Shown: positions 17,250 through 24,681 of the stretch, piece by piece
How the letters are laid out: each line of letters begins with the position of its first letter
Numbering within the stretch: position 1 is the first letter of the stretch
Source of the DNA: Kordiimonadaceae bacterium
GTDB taxonomy: Bacteria; Pseudomonadota; Alphaproteobacteria; Sphingomonadales; Kordiimonadaceae
Direction: 5' to 3'
DNA: 64,000 nucleotides
NCBI GenBank assembly: GCA_017640725.1
Contig: JAEPQB010000002.1
Coordinates: 806,001-870,000 of the forward strand
Made by a program: the position numbers and the translations under genes
The notes under the pieces: model-generated
The model's database searches: none
What the model saw: the letters and a program-made list of their open reading frames with translations, nothing else
What the model was told of the DNA's origin: nothing

Positions 17250-18047
17250 TTAATTCCCCGGTGCAGCGATTGGCAAAATAGTTACGTCAGACTGCGTGCG
17301 GCGCTGGGCCATCCGGATCAGTTGGCGTACTGGACGAGTAAACTCGCCAGACACATCAACCCACTGGGTGCCGTCCCACGCTTTGGTTTCTGTCGTATCT
17401 TTGGTTTGATAGTAGAAACCAACACGACCAAGACGCACGAAATTCACTGAACGGTTCTGGTCATCCATGCCCTCATAGGCAAAGAAAGTACGACCGTACT
17501 GAACTTCCGTTTTGTATGCCTCAAGAACGATACGGAAGCGCTCTGGGTCGCTAACGTTTGGATCATCCATGGCGTCACGCAGACTTTGAATCCGATCAAG
17601 GCGCTCTTCCAGAAGGAAAGGCACGTCTGCGTTGATGAACTCTTCCAGGTTGGCGATCATGTCGAGCATCAATGGCGTAATCTGCCGTTTGATTTCGTCA
17701 ATCTGACCAATGGAAGTTCTGATCTTGGCGATCTCTTCCTCTTGCTTAACAATCACGCGGCGCTGCTGCGTATTGTAAGCCTCAAGGCCAGCGTTGGTTT
17801 TCAAAACCGCCTTGTAATCATTGAAAAGCTGCGCAGTTGCATCTGCAACTCCGTCAATAGTCTGTTGTGATTGAACCGCAAGCTTGTTGGCTTCATTCAC
17901 TTCGTCGACGATCGACTTGATGCGCTCTTCCTGTGCGTTTGCTGCAGCTGCCCCTAGAAGGAACGAGGCGACCGCCGCTGTAGAGACAGCTATCCGTTTC
18001 ACTTTAGCCTTATCCATTTTCTGCCCACATGGGTTTGATATTGCCAT
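17250..18047 (-). CDS. DUF3450 periplasmic protein of the TonB operon
   Basis: 265 residues. GGAG six bases before the ATG at 18047 supports this start; an internal ATG at residue 11 directly precedes the signal peptide (hydrophobic stretch to about residue 39, ANA-QE) and could be used instead. The mature part begins with a long coiled coil (about 40-135) and ends in a compact beta-rich portion. DUF3450 proteins are the standard first gene of TtpC-type TonB operons; their function is not established, but a periplasmic scaffold for TtpC is likely. First gene of the operon, downstream of a 22-bp tandem repeat. Confidence 0.9.
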   Translation of the reverse strand: MAISNPCGQKMDKAKVKRIAVSTAAVASFLLGAAAANAQEERIKSIVDEVNEANKLAVQSQQTIDGVADATAQLFNDYKAVLKTNAGLEAYNTQQRRVIVKQEEEIAKIRTSIGQIDEIKRQITPLMLDMIANLEEFINADVPFLLEERLDRIQSLRDAMDDPNVSDPERFRIVLEAYKTEVQYGRTFFAYEGMDDQNRSVNFVRLGRVGFYYQTKDTTETKAWDGTQWVDVSGEFTRPVRQLIRMAQRRTQSDVTILPIAAPGN

Positions 18048-18083
18048 TTTGGTCTCCAGTTACCTGAACGCCTCGACGGCTGT

Positions 18084-18127
18084 TTTAACCTTATAAAGAT
18101 ATGGATTTAACCTTATAAAGATATGGA
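18084..18127. repeat. Perfect 22-bp tandem repeat upstream of the TonB operon
   Basis: Two identical 22-base units, 18084-18105 and 18106-18127, each beginning TTTAACCTTATAAAG, lie head to tail 37-80 bases before the first gene of the TonB operon. The period is close to two helical turns, so a protein bound to both copies would sit on one face of the DNA. A simple tandem duplication is the alternative. Confidence 0.85.
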
Positions 18128-18622
18128 GAATCTGAAATTTACTCCGCACCTTTACCCCTAAATAAATTGGGTGCCGTTCAACATACATCCCCAACCACAA
18201 CTGAAATCAGTCTGGTTTGAATACATGCCCAAATAATGGTTTTCCCGTACCTCTCCCAATTGTCTAGATCATTGGTGATAGTCTCACCCGCTTCCGTCGC
18301 CCTTGCTGCCATTTGCTGGCACGTAGTAGGCAATCTCTTTTTACCTCACTGCACCTCCCGATGCAGATTGGTTGAAGCTTCAGATCCAGCTCGGAACCTA
18401 TCATCCAAGAATCTTGTTCGATTCCAAGCAAAAATTTTACTTTTCTCAAATTCTCCCATGTGAATCTTACTTGCCGCTATCTGCCAGACGCTGTTTCTGG
18501 GTGCGAACAATTATGTAATAATATAACTAAATCTGATTTAGAGTCAAAATGTTTTACACTTCTGAACACAGTCCGCTAACTGGACTGTAGCAAGGTAAGT
18601 TTTTGATGAAGTGGTGGATCGA
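18128..18622. other. Long intergenic region, no gene seen
   Basis: About 500 bases between the TonB operon promoter side and a small ORF. No reading frame with a ribosome site or recognisable product was found. Besides the Zur-like element at 18513-18528 it holds two short inverted repeats: CTAAAT/ATTTAG at about 18528-18542 and CAGTCC/GGACTG at about 18569-18587. The latter has no T-run. A non-coding RNA cannot be excluded. Confidence 0.5.
18513..18528. promoter_or_regulatory. Zur-box-like element in the TonB upstream region
   Basis: ATGTAATAATATAACT differs at one base from a 16-mer in the second site upstream of the separate tonB-exbD pair, and matches the core TGTTATANTATAACA at 13 of 15 positions. 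It lies 466 bases before the DUF3450 start, rather far for a simple repressor site. Confidence 0.35.
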
Positions 18623-18823
18623 TCAGCGGCCAGAGTGACCAGCGTCTTTCATTTCCATCAAGACCGAAACCACGCCATGCCATTGGTTTCCGGTGCTGAT
18701 CTGGATTGCAGCCTCTAGCCCCATGTGCCCTGCCAGCCGCCGCGCAAGGGCGCGTGTCTGGTCCGACACACCACTGCTGGCGCCGGATGATTCTGGGTCT
18801 TTGAACGCAACATTACTGCTCAT
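18623..18823 (-). CDS. Small hypothetical protein
   Basis: 66 residues from the ATG at 18823, with GAGAG seven bases upstream. The C-terminal two thirds look like a folded small domain (DQTRALARRLAGHMGLEAAI, then a hydrophobic strand VVSVLMEMK). I recognise no family with certainty. It lies 174 bases downstream of the pabB-pabC fusion on the same strand. A longer frame through the same region exists, but its extra N-terminal part reads like non-coding sequence. Coding status is likely but not proven. Confidence 0.5.
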   Translation of the reverse strand: MSSNVAFKDPESSGASSGVSDQTRALARRLAGHMGLEAAIQISTGNQWHGVVSVLMEMKDAGHSGR

Positions 18824-18996
18824 TCGGTACTCTCTGTCACATATTATTATAACGGGCGCGTCGAAACGTCCGCCTGCAATCACACTACAGTGCAGTTCCG
18901 AACAAAAGATTAACAAAACAGTTAAAACACGCGGGACAAAAGTTAACGTTGCCGGGACTAACGGTCGATTCGCCAATGACGCCTGTAGCGCCAAGG

Positions 18997-20859
18997 TCAA
19001 GAATCAGCAGAAGAAATCAAATCTAAATCGTCAAAAATGACTTGCACTTCGCGCATTCCCCGCAGGCCGTTGGACAAAAACACGCGTTCCGCTTTCATGA
19101 AGTCCGAACGTGAAATCGACGCCTCAACAGCGTCGCCATTGCCTTGCGTTAAAAGAGAATAGCGCATCACACCGGGCAATGCCCCTGCGGATACCGGCGG
19201 AGTCTTGAGCGTACCGTCAAGTTGAACAAAAACATTGCTGATGGCGCCTTCCACAAGCATGTCATGCTCGTTAAAAAACAAGATGTCCGCCAGCCCCAGT
19301 TCCGCCGCCCTTTGGCTTGCCTGGTCATACAGTTTTCTTTGACTGGATTTGTAGCGGAGCGACGGGTTATCCGATCTCAGCTGTTGGGCAGCCAATGCAA
19401 CTTTCAAAGTGGTGTCGTCATTATTTTCTTCTTCCACCAGTGACGACGTTGTTATCTGAAGTTCGCCAAACCGGGTTAAACACATCCTCACACGCGCCAG
19501 GCGATGCTGCGGACAGGCAGCCAGTGCATCAGAGCGCGCGGCCGTCCTTTCGAACGGCATTGAAAGACGGTTAGCGCTTCGCTCCATGCGGTCCAGGTGG
19601 AATTCCAGCAATTCAATGCGGCCGTTTTCTGCGCGCATGGTTTCAGTCAGATGAAACCCTTTATCACTCTGGTTCTCAAGAAATTGGCTTTTCAACTGAC
19701 ATTCGTCGAACTCTGATTCAATAACACTGTCCGCGACGATTCCACTGCCAACGCCAAACTGGCCCTGCCCTGATTCGTTGAGCATCAGGGTTCTGATTGG
19801 CACATTGAATGACCACTTGATGGGCTGATCCGAAGTTGCAGGACCGAAGTATCCAATCGCCCCACAATAAACCCCTCGGGGAGCGCCCTCTTGTTCTGCG
19901 ATCACTTCCATTGCACGAATTTTTGGTGCGCCTGTAACAGACCCGCAAGGAAACAAGGCTGCCATCATCTCTGATGGCCTTAAGTCGGCACGGCATTCCG
20001 CCTCAATTCCGGACGTCATTTGATGCACTGTCGGGTAAGTTTCGATGGTGAACAGGTCTGATACGCGCACCGAACCGGGGCGCGCCAACCTGCTCAGGTC
20101 GTTTCGAAGCAAGTCTACGATCATCAAATTTTCAGCCCGCGTTTTTTCATCTGCAGACAAAGCGATGGCCGCTTCTCGGTCTTCCACAATGTTGGGGAAT
20201 CTGGCTGCTGTCCCTTTCATGGGTCGGGCCATCAAACCATTGCCGGAACGGCGAACAAAAAGCTCGGGTGAGAATGACAATACGGTCTGGGTGTCAGTAC
20301 GGATGAATGCGCCAAATTCTACCGGCTGTTCGACCCTGAGTTTGCGGTACAAATCCAGCGGATCACCTGCCAATTGGCAGTTTTTGGGAAACGTGTAATT
20401 CGCCTGATAAATGTCACCGGCATTTATATAGTCTTTGATAGTGGCAACATGGCTTGCATATTCGGCTGCCGTGACATTGTCTTCGGTAAACCAGATGTCA
20501 CTTTCTGAATGGCGGGTTTGTTCAGCAATCATTTCGTCCACCGCCGTGCGGTCAATCGAATTGCAAGCTTCACAAACCATCATCCAGATAAGCGGCCCTT
20601 CCGGCCAATGGCGGATGGCGTCCCGCACTTTCTGTTCAAAGGCAGCGGCGGCTTCATACGCTATCCAGCCTGCCACAAATTTTCCAGCGGCGTAGGCGTC
20701 ATCTATTGCAGCCATGGCATCCGGCACGTCGTCGACAGTGTGTGCACATATCACCGATTCCGGATTGCTGAACAGCAGCGATCCACCGGCCACGCCGGGT
20801 GCGCGGCTATCATCCAGCAGAATGAAGGGTGTGGTTTGGTCGGCTGGTAACACCAACAT
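18997..20859 (-). CDS. pabB: Fused aminodeoxychorismate synthase component I / 4-amino-4-deoxychorismate lyase
   Basis: 620 residues. Residues ~1-375 are PabB, which aminates chorismate. It has GDIYQANYTF, the catalytic-lysine box P-M-K-G-T (PIKGT in PabB, which separates it from anthranilate synthase), LRNDLSRLARPGSV and the C-terminal GSVTGAPKIRAMEVI block. Residues ~385-620 are a class IV PLP aminotransferase-fold lyase (PabC-like) with LLEFHLDRMERSA, the lysine region YKSSQRKLYDQA and EGAISNVFV; this part releases p-aminobenzoate. The fusion makes both enzymes of folate-precursor synthesis after the glutaminase PabA, which is not in the window. Such fusions are known in many proteobacteria. 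Confidence 0.92.
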   Translation of the reverse strand: MLVLPADQTTPFILLDDSRAPGVAGGSLLFSNPESVICAHTVDDVPDAMAAIDDAYAAGKFVAGWIAYEAAAAFEQKVRDAIRHWPEGPLIWMMVCEACNSIDRTAVDEMIAEQTRHSESDIWFTEDNVTAAEYASHVATIKDYINAGDIYQANYTFPKNCQLAGDPLDLYRKLRVEQPVEFGAFIRTDTQTVLSFSPELFVRRSGNGLMARPMKGTAARFPNIVEDREAAIALSADEKTRAENLMIVDLLRNDLSRLARPGSVRVSDLFTIETYPTVHQMTSGIEAECRADLRPSEMMAALFPCGSVTGAPKIRAMEVIAEQEGAPRGVYCGAIGYFGPATSDQPIKWSFNVPIRTLMLNESGQGQFGVGSGIVADSVIESEFDECQLKSQFLENQSDKGFHLTETMRAENGRIELLEFHLDRMERSANRLSMPFERTAARSDALAACPQHRLARVRMCLTRFGELQITTSSLVEEENNDDTTLKVALAAQQLRSDNPSLRYKSSQRKLYDQASQRAAELGLADILFFNEHDMLVEGAISNVFVQLDGTLKTPPVSAGALPGVMRYSLLTQGNGDAVEASISRSDFMKAERVFLSNGLRGMREVQVIFDDLDLISSADS

Positions 20860-20900
20860 CTCCGTGACGGGGGAATAACTGCGTCGTTATGGAACAGCCC

Positions 20901-20925
20901 GGCCATTTGGTCAACCAAACCGGCC
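20901..20925. repeat. Inverted repeat between pabB-pabC and the DUF457 gene
   Basis: GGCC-A-TTTGGT-CA-ACCAAA-CC-GGCC forms a hairpin of 6 plus 4 base pairs. It lies in the 121-base divergent region and could be an operator shared by both genes or a leader hairpin. No T-run follows. Confidence 0.45.
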
Positions 20926-20980
20926 TTGTACCTTCACCGCTGAGTTAATATGGTTTTCCGATCACAAACAGGGATCACTT

Positions 20981-21517
20981 GTGGCTACAATATTCACGCA
21001 TGCCTTGCTACCAATTGCCGCCAAACTGACGTTACCCCCCGGGGCTTTGCCCGGAAAGCTGGTGGCTTTGGCGGCGGCCGCAACCATGCTCCCGGATTTG
21101 GATGTCATCGCGTTCGCTTTTGGTGTGCCCTATGCGGACCCTTTCGGGCACCGCGGTTTCACCCATTCAATCGCCTTTGCACTAGCCATCGGGTTTTTGT
21201 GCACAGGTCTGGCCCAAAAACTCAACTCTCAGCCAAAGGTCATATTCTGGACCATGTTTTTGTCGGTATTGTCACACCCTTTGCTGGATAGCTTCACTAA
21301 TGGTGGCCTGGGCGTTGCTTGGTTTTGGCCATTTAGCGACGCGCGCTACTTCATGCCATGGCAGCCCATCGAAGTGTCTCCCATTGGCATCCGCGGCTTT
21401 TTCTCAAGCCGCGGCGTGCAGGTTCTGGTCTCAGAATTTATGTGGGTAATTGCCCCACTGCTCACTGTAGCCGCAGGTCTTCGATTTTGGCTTTCCCGAA
21501 AAGCAAAGCGCCCTTAA
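20981..21517 (+). CDS. Membrane-bound metal-dependent hydrolase family protein (DUF457/YdjM-like)
   Basis: 178 residues from a GTG with AGGGA about six bases upstream. It has four to five membrane helices and the conserved metal-ligand set of the family: H7 in FTHALLP, the PDLD motif, HRGFTHS and SHPLLDSFTNGG. E. coli YdjM (LexA-regulated) is the named relative; the catalytic function of the family is unproven. It is divergent from the pabB-pabC fusion across a region with a 25-bp inverted repeat. It converges with a MAPEG gene, overlapping it by four bases. Confidence 0.85.
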   Translation: MATIFTHALLPIAAKLTLPPGALPGKLVALAAAATMLPDLDVIAFAFGVPYADPFGHRGFTHSIAFALAIGFLCTGLAQKLNSQPKVIFWTMFLSVLSHPLLDSFTNGGLGVAWFWPFSDARYFMPWQPIEVSPIGIRGFFSSRGVQVLVSEFMWVIAPLLTVAAGLRFWLSRKAKRP

Positions 21518-21903
21518 AGGACGCCGTATCCTTTCAGCAGCCCTGCGATGCTCGAAACCAGGATAGACAGCCAAGTTAACAGCGTGCCGTAAAAACGGAA
21601 CGGGTTGCGGCCTTCAAATTTTCCAAGAGTCAGGCCGTGCATATAGCGGCCAACCACCAACGCCACTGCGCAGCCCATCACCAAATACCAACTAACACGC
21701 GAGTATTCCAACAAGCCGATCAAGATCAGGCCGAACGGTGCGTACTCGACAAAATTGCCTTGGGCTCTGCTTGCTGTCAGCAGGCCTTCATCCTCACCCG
21801 TGCCTAAACTCACTTTTGCCCGCAATCTGTTTCTTGTCACATTTAACGACAAGTAAACTAAAAGCAGGCCCAAAAAACTTGCTGATATGAGCGTGATGGT
21901 CAT
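21514..21903 (-). CDS. MAPEG-family membrane protein
   Basis: 129 residues from the ATG at 21903, where GGGGAGAG is five bases upstream; upstream ATGs lack a ribosome site. Four helices with the MAPEG hallmark between helices 1 and 2 (RLRAKVSLGTGEDEGL, then RAQGNFVEYAPFGL). The Asn and Glu there belong to the glutathione-binding surface in eicosanoid/glutathione transferases. Bacterial members are of uncertain function, with glutathione-dependent detoxification suspected. A second MAPEG gene lies 0.8 kb away on the other strand. Confidence 0.88.
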   Translation of the reverse strand: MTITLISASFLGLLLVYLSLNVTRNRLRAKVSLGTGEDEGLLTASRAQGNFVEYAPFGLILIGLLEYSRVSWYLVMGCAVALVVGRYMHGLTLGKFEGRNPFRFYGTLLTWLSILVSSIAGLLKGYGVL

Positions 21904-21994
21904 ATGGTCTCTCCCCATGATCTTGTCCCGCCCAAACACTGGTCGGGAAAGATGAAATGGTCAAGTTTTCCTGTATGTGGCAACCTAAACTGCC

Positions 21995-22591
21995 ATGGCA
22001 AATTCAGGTTTGGGTTTATTTATGAGAGACCGCTTCGGCGATTGGAATTTATATCATAAGTCGGTTGCTGCTCTGGTATCTGCGCTTGCCTTTGGCATCG
22101 TGCTGAGGGGCGTTCTAGTCATCGACACAGCTTTTGAAGTTTCGGGCAGCCGCGACATCAATGCCAGTGCTGGCACTGTTTGGTCGTTCATGGCGGCAGA
22201 TGACCAGCGTGACAGATGGCAGGCCGAAATGGTGGATTTGGTTGAACTCACCGGCCCAACCGCCGAACCCGGTGCGACCCGATTGATTTTTTGGAAGCGG
22301 GGCACCAAGCGCTGGCAGTCGGTGGAACGCACCCGCGACAGCTTGACAGGACGCGTACTCTCTTTTGAGCAGTCCGCCGACGAAGACACACGTTGGGTGA
22401 CCATGACCCTCACAGTGGTAGATGCCTGCACAACACGACTGGACATTGAAGAAATTATCGAGCCCGCTGAGTATCTGGATCGCTTCTGGTTTTTCAGCGC
22501 ACGCAGCCAGCATGAAGGCCGTTTGAACGCGTCTTTCGACGCGATGGAGCGCTGGGCAAAGTTAGAAGATACTTCCTGCGCCAGCACATAA
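21995..22591 (+). CDS. Membrane-anchored SRPBCC (START-like) domain protein
   Basis: 198 residues. One membrane helix near the N-terminus (about 24-44, VAALVSALAFGIVLRGVLVI) is followed by a polyketide-cyclase/SRPBCC domain (about 48-190): a SRDINASAGTVWSFMAADDQ entry strand, WxxE-type strands and a long C-terminal helix. SRPBCC domains bind hydrophobic ligands in a central cavity; the ligand here is unknown. It stands alone between two MAPEG genes, all three being plausible lipid- or xenobiotic-handling proteins. Confidence 0.75.
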   Translation: MANSGLGLFMRDRFGDWNLYHKSVAALVSALAFGIVLRGVLVIDTAFEVSGSRDINASAGTVWSFMAADDQRDRWQAEMVDLVELTGPTAEPGATRLIFWKRGTKRWQSVERTRDSLTGRVLSFEQSADEDTRWVTMTLTVVDACTTRLDIEEIIEPAEYLDRFWFFSARSQHEGRLNASFDAMERWAKLEDTSCAST

Positions 22592-22666
22592 TTTGTTCGT
22601 CAGTCGAACCAATCAGCCACCTCCAGCGTTTTTCTGGGCAGAAACACGTTTTTGCTGGAGAACACT

Positions 22667-23053
22667 ATGCTTATCACAACGACCCTGATCGCTGCGATTG
22701 GCGTTATTTATCTTGGGTTTGGTATTAATGTTGGGATTGTTCGTGCACGCACCCAGACATTGCTGGGGCCCGGGGATGACCCTCGCCTGATGCGCGCAAT
22801 TCGTGCCCACGGCAATTTGGCTGAATGGGCACCGATCGCAATATTATTAATTGCCGCCCTGGAAAATTCTGCTGCACCAACAACCATGGTTACCGGGCTG
22901 GCAAGCGCTTATGCCGCCGCGCGCCTGTTGCACGGCATCGGCTTGATCAACGAATATGGAAAACCGCATCCTTTGCGGGCGATTGGTGCGTTCACCAATG
23001 TGATTGTGGTCGCGTGGGGGTCAGTTTATCTGCTGTGGCATCTTTGGTTGTAA
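22667..23053 (+). CDS. MAPEG-family membrane protein
   Basis: 128 residues from the ATG at 22667, with GGAG six bases upstream; an earlier TTG is not needed. Four helices and the MAPEG motif VRARTQTLLGPGDDPRLMRA followed by HGNLAEWAPIAIL, again with the Asn-Glu pair. Homologous to the MAPEG protein at 21514-21903 but clearly diverged, and a good match to the short bacterial MAPEG group found beside glutathione metabolism genes. Function is inferred from the family only. Confidence 0.88.
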   Translation: MLITTTLIAAIGVIYLGFGINVGIVRARTQTLLGPGDDPRLMRAIRAHGNLAEWAPIAILLIAALENSAAPTTMVTGLASAYAAARLLHGIGLINEYGKPHPLRAIGAFTNVIVVAWGSVYLLWHLWL

Positions 23054-23066
23054 GGCGCTTGACGAT

Positions 23067-23240
23067 TCATGAAACGTCAAAATCAGTGAATTCCCATTCA
23101 TTGATCCGTTCCATTTCAGCAAGGAAGAGATTTTCGGCGGCGACAACCGCTTCCTCTTCACTGTTGGCATCGACTTCGGTGACCCAGTAAAACTCGCCCC
23201 GGCCTAAAGTTGCTTTCAGTGTTACGCGTTTGCGTGCCAT
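23067..23240 (-). CDS. Small hypothetical protein (57 residues)
   Basis: The ATG at 23240 has a strong AAGGAG site six bases upstream, which sets the start and supports coding. The product begins MARKRVTLKATLGRGEFYWV and is mixed strand/helix: a two-strand start, then an acidic helix (SEEEAVVAAENLFLAEMERI) and a short WEFTDFDV strand. It resembles small single-domain proteins with a swapped beta-alpha-beta fold, but I recognise no family. It converges with the MAPEG gene 13 bases away and lies about 115 bases before the glycosyltransferase gene on the same strand. Confidence 0.65.
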   Translation of the reverse strand: MARKRVTLKATLGRGEFYWVTEVDANSEEEAVVAAENLFLAEMERINEWEFTDFDVS

Positions 23241-23355
23241 TTTTGGCTCCTTGCTTCTTTTTTGCGCGCCCCAAGCGCTTCTTGGGCGCCACATGGACGG
23301 CATCCGTGCGCCGGTCTCTAGCACGGCTTTAGTCCCGTGAAAAGCCCGCGCGCCT

Positions 23356-24336
23356 CTATGGTGTGATGGTCTCGCCGTTGCGAAACGCTTCGTTCAAAGT
23401 CTCATAATAGTGGAGCGGCCGTTTCTGTATTTTCAGAAAGTCGGCACGCGCAGTATCCACCAACTTTTCGCGGCTTCGATACACATCGCGGACATTTCCT
23501 GCGTTTTTGACAAAGTTGAGTTTTCTGAGAGCAAATTCAAACTCGTCATCATCCATGACAATGCGCGCAGTGGCCAATTTGTTAAAGTGGAAATAGCGCA
23601 CCGTATCAGTCCAGGGCGCTGGCTTGCCACCCCTGTAGATATGACCGATCTCGACCGAGTTTATAACCTGGCAGGTGCCACCGGCAAGCCAGGTCTTAAT
23701 GCTGATCAGTGGTTCTTCACCACCGTAGCGGTGCAACCCCCGATATCCGCCAATCGACTGCATAAAAGCTCGGTTAACAGCATAACAGCCGCCAAGCACA
23801 CAAGGGATGAAACTGGTGTCTGCCTCGCCCCTCGCCTTAATATTCCAGTCAGGTTTCAACCATTCTTCAAATTTTGGCTCAGCCAACTGAATGCTCGCGC
23901 CAATTCCAGTTGGCGCTCCGCTAGGTTCGCCGCCTGGCTTCAAGGGCACACTTCGCGTGCAATACAGAGTTTCCGGATCTCGTGCGATAATGTCATTAAC
24001 CCGCCGGTGCCAGCGGTCGCTGTAGAAGCGCATGTGAGCATCCAGAAAAATGACATTTTCTGTCTTCGCCCAATTCAGACCTTTGTGACGACAATGGGCT
24101 GGGCCGACTTGCTCATCATTCACGAAATAACGACAGCCATATTTGTCAGCCACACTTTCATAGTCGAAACCGTCATTTGATGCGTCGTTGATCAGCAATA
24201 CATCGACGTCTTCGCCGCAGGTTTCCTGTAGGCTGACGACGGTTTTTTCGACTTCCTCGCCTTCGTTAGCAAAGCAGATTACGGCTGTTAATTTAGGATC
24301 TGCCACAAAAAATGTTCCGGCGCTTGGAAAAGACAC
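23356..24336 (-). CDS. Family 2 glycosyltransferase
   Basis: 326 residues, GT-A fold. The N-terminal nucleotide-sugar domain has AVICFANEGEEVEKTVVSL, LLINDASNDG and the metal-binding D-A-H motif in FLDAHMRF. The acceptor half has GGCYAVNRAF and the catalytic acidic segment YGGEEPLISIKTWLAGG. DxH with GGEEP is the arrangement seen in polypeptide GalNAc-transferase-like GT2/GT27 enzymes, so a UDP-HexNAc or UDP-hexose donor is plausible. No signal peptide or membrane helix is seen, so it acts in the cytoplasm. It stands alone, without polysaccharide genes nearby, so its acceptor is unknown. Confidence 0.85.
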   Translation of the reverse strand: MSFPSAGTFFVADPKLTAVICFANEGEEVEKTVVSLQETCGEDVDVLLINDASNDGFDYESVADKYGCRYFVNDEQVGPAHCRHKGLNWAKTENVIFLDAHMRFYSDRWHRRVNDIIARDPETLYCTRSVPLKPGGEPSGAPTGIGASIQLAEPKFEEWLKPDWNIKARGEADTSFIPCVLGGCYAVNRAFMQSIGGYRGLHRYGGEEPLISIKTWLAGGTCQVINSVEIGHIYRGGKPAPWTDTVRYFHFNKLATARIVMDDDEFEFALRKLNFVKNAGNVRDVYRSREKLVDTARADFLKIQKRPLHYYETLNEAFRNGETITP

Positions 24337-24483
24337 GTGAGGTTGAAGCCAGTTAATCCGAGTAGTTGCCCAGTTGCAACAAAAACGGTGTCATTTTGTC
24401 AACACACAAGATTTGTCACCGTCGGAGATTGACGAACCGGGGCGTTTCGCATACCAATCCGTCCACACCAAGTGAGAGGTCCG

Positions 24484-24582
24484 ATGACTAAAAACTCGAC
24501 ATACACAACACAGCACGCTGCCGGCCGTTGCCGCACATCGTTTGCTGTTGTTCTGTGCTCGAGTGGATCTGACCAGGCTTAA
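24484..24582 (+). CDS. Putative 32-residue leader peptide upstream of MATE exporter
   Basis: An ATG preceded by GAGAGG (24474-24479, four bases away) opens a 32-codon frame ending in TAA, 99 bases before the MATE start. The peptide (MTKNSTYTTQH..., then a Cys/Ser-containing end, CSSGSDQA) has no recognisable domain. It may be important not as a protein but as a translated leader: codons 24-28 overlap the first arm of a structure that competes with a downstream hairpin. No T-run follows the second hairpin, so any effect could be on translation or via Rho. Coding status is uncertain. Confidence 0.35.
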   Translation: MTKNSTYTTQHAAGRCRTSFAVVLCSSGSDQA

Positions 24583-24626
24583 TAGCCACTTTTTCTGTCC
24601 ATCCGAGCACACCAAAACGCTCGGAT
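24555..24626 (+). promoter_or_regulatory. Competing RNA hairpins in the MATE leader
   Basis: Segment A 24555-24567 (GTGCTCGAGTGGA) can pair with segment B 24598-24610 (TCCATCCGAGCAC) over 13 positions with one mismatch. Segment B can instead pair at 24601-24608 with 24619-24626 (ATCCGAGC/GCTCGGAT, perfect 8 bp). Segment A lies within the end of the small leader frame. The geometry is that of an attenuator; its action is inferred. Confidence 0.45.
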
Positions 24627-24681
24627 CACCAGACATTCAATCCGTAGCGTTTATCCAAACTTCTAATACGGAATTGATATT

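Larger units (their letters stand above)
24337..24681. other. Intergenic region upstream of the MATE gene
   Basis: 345 bases between the divergent glycosyltransferase and MATE genes. The right-hand part contains a 32-codon frame with a ribosome site (24484-24582) and two mutually exclusive hairpins (24555-24626). The left part (24337-24470) shows nothing clear. Confidence 0.5.

Noticed and set aside
18416-18436. TTCGATT resembling a tRNA T-loop
   Set aside because: The flanking stem does not pair over five bases and no acceptor or anticodon arms are found.
18264-18463. Frames on both strands in the long TonB upstream region
   Set aside because: None has a ribosome site or recognisable domain, and they overlap each other.
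24391-24636. 81-codon minus-strand frame in the MATE leader region
   Set aside because: No ribosome site or protein-like pattern; the region is better explained by the leader frame and hairpins on the other strand.
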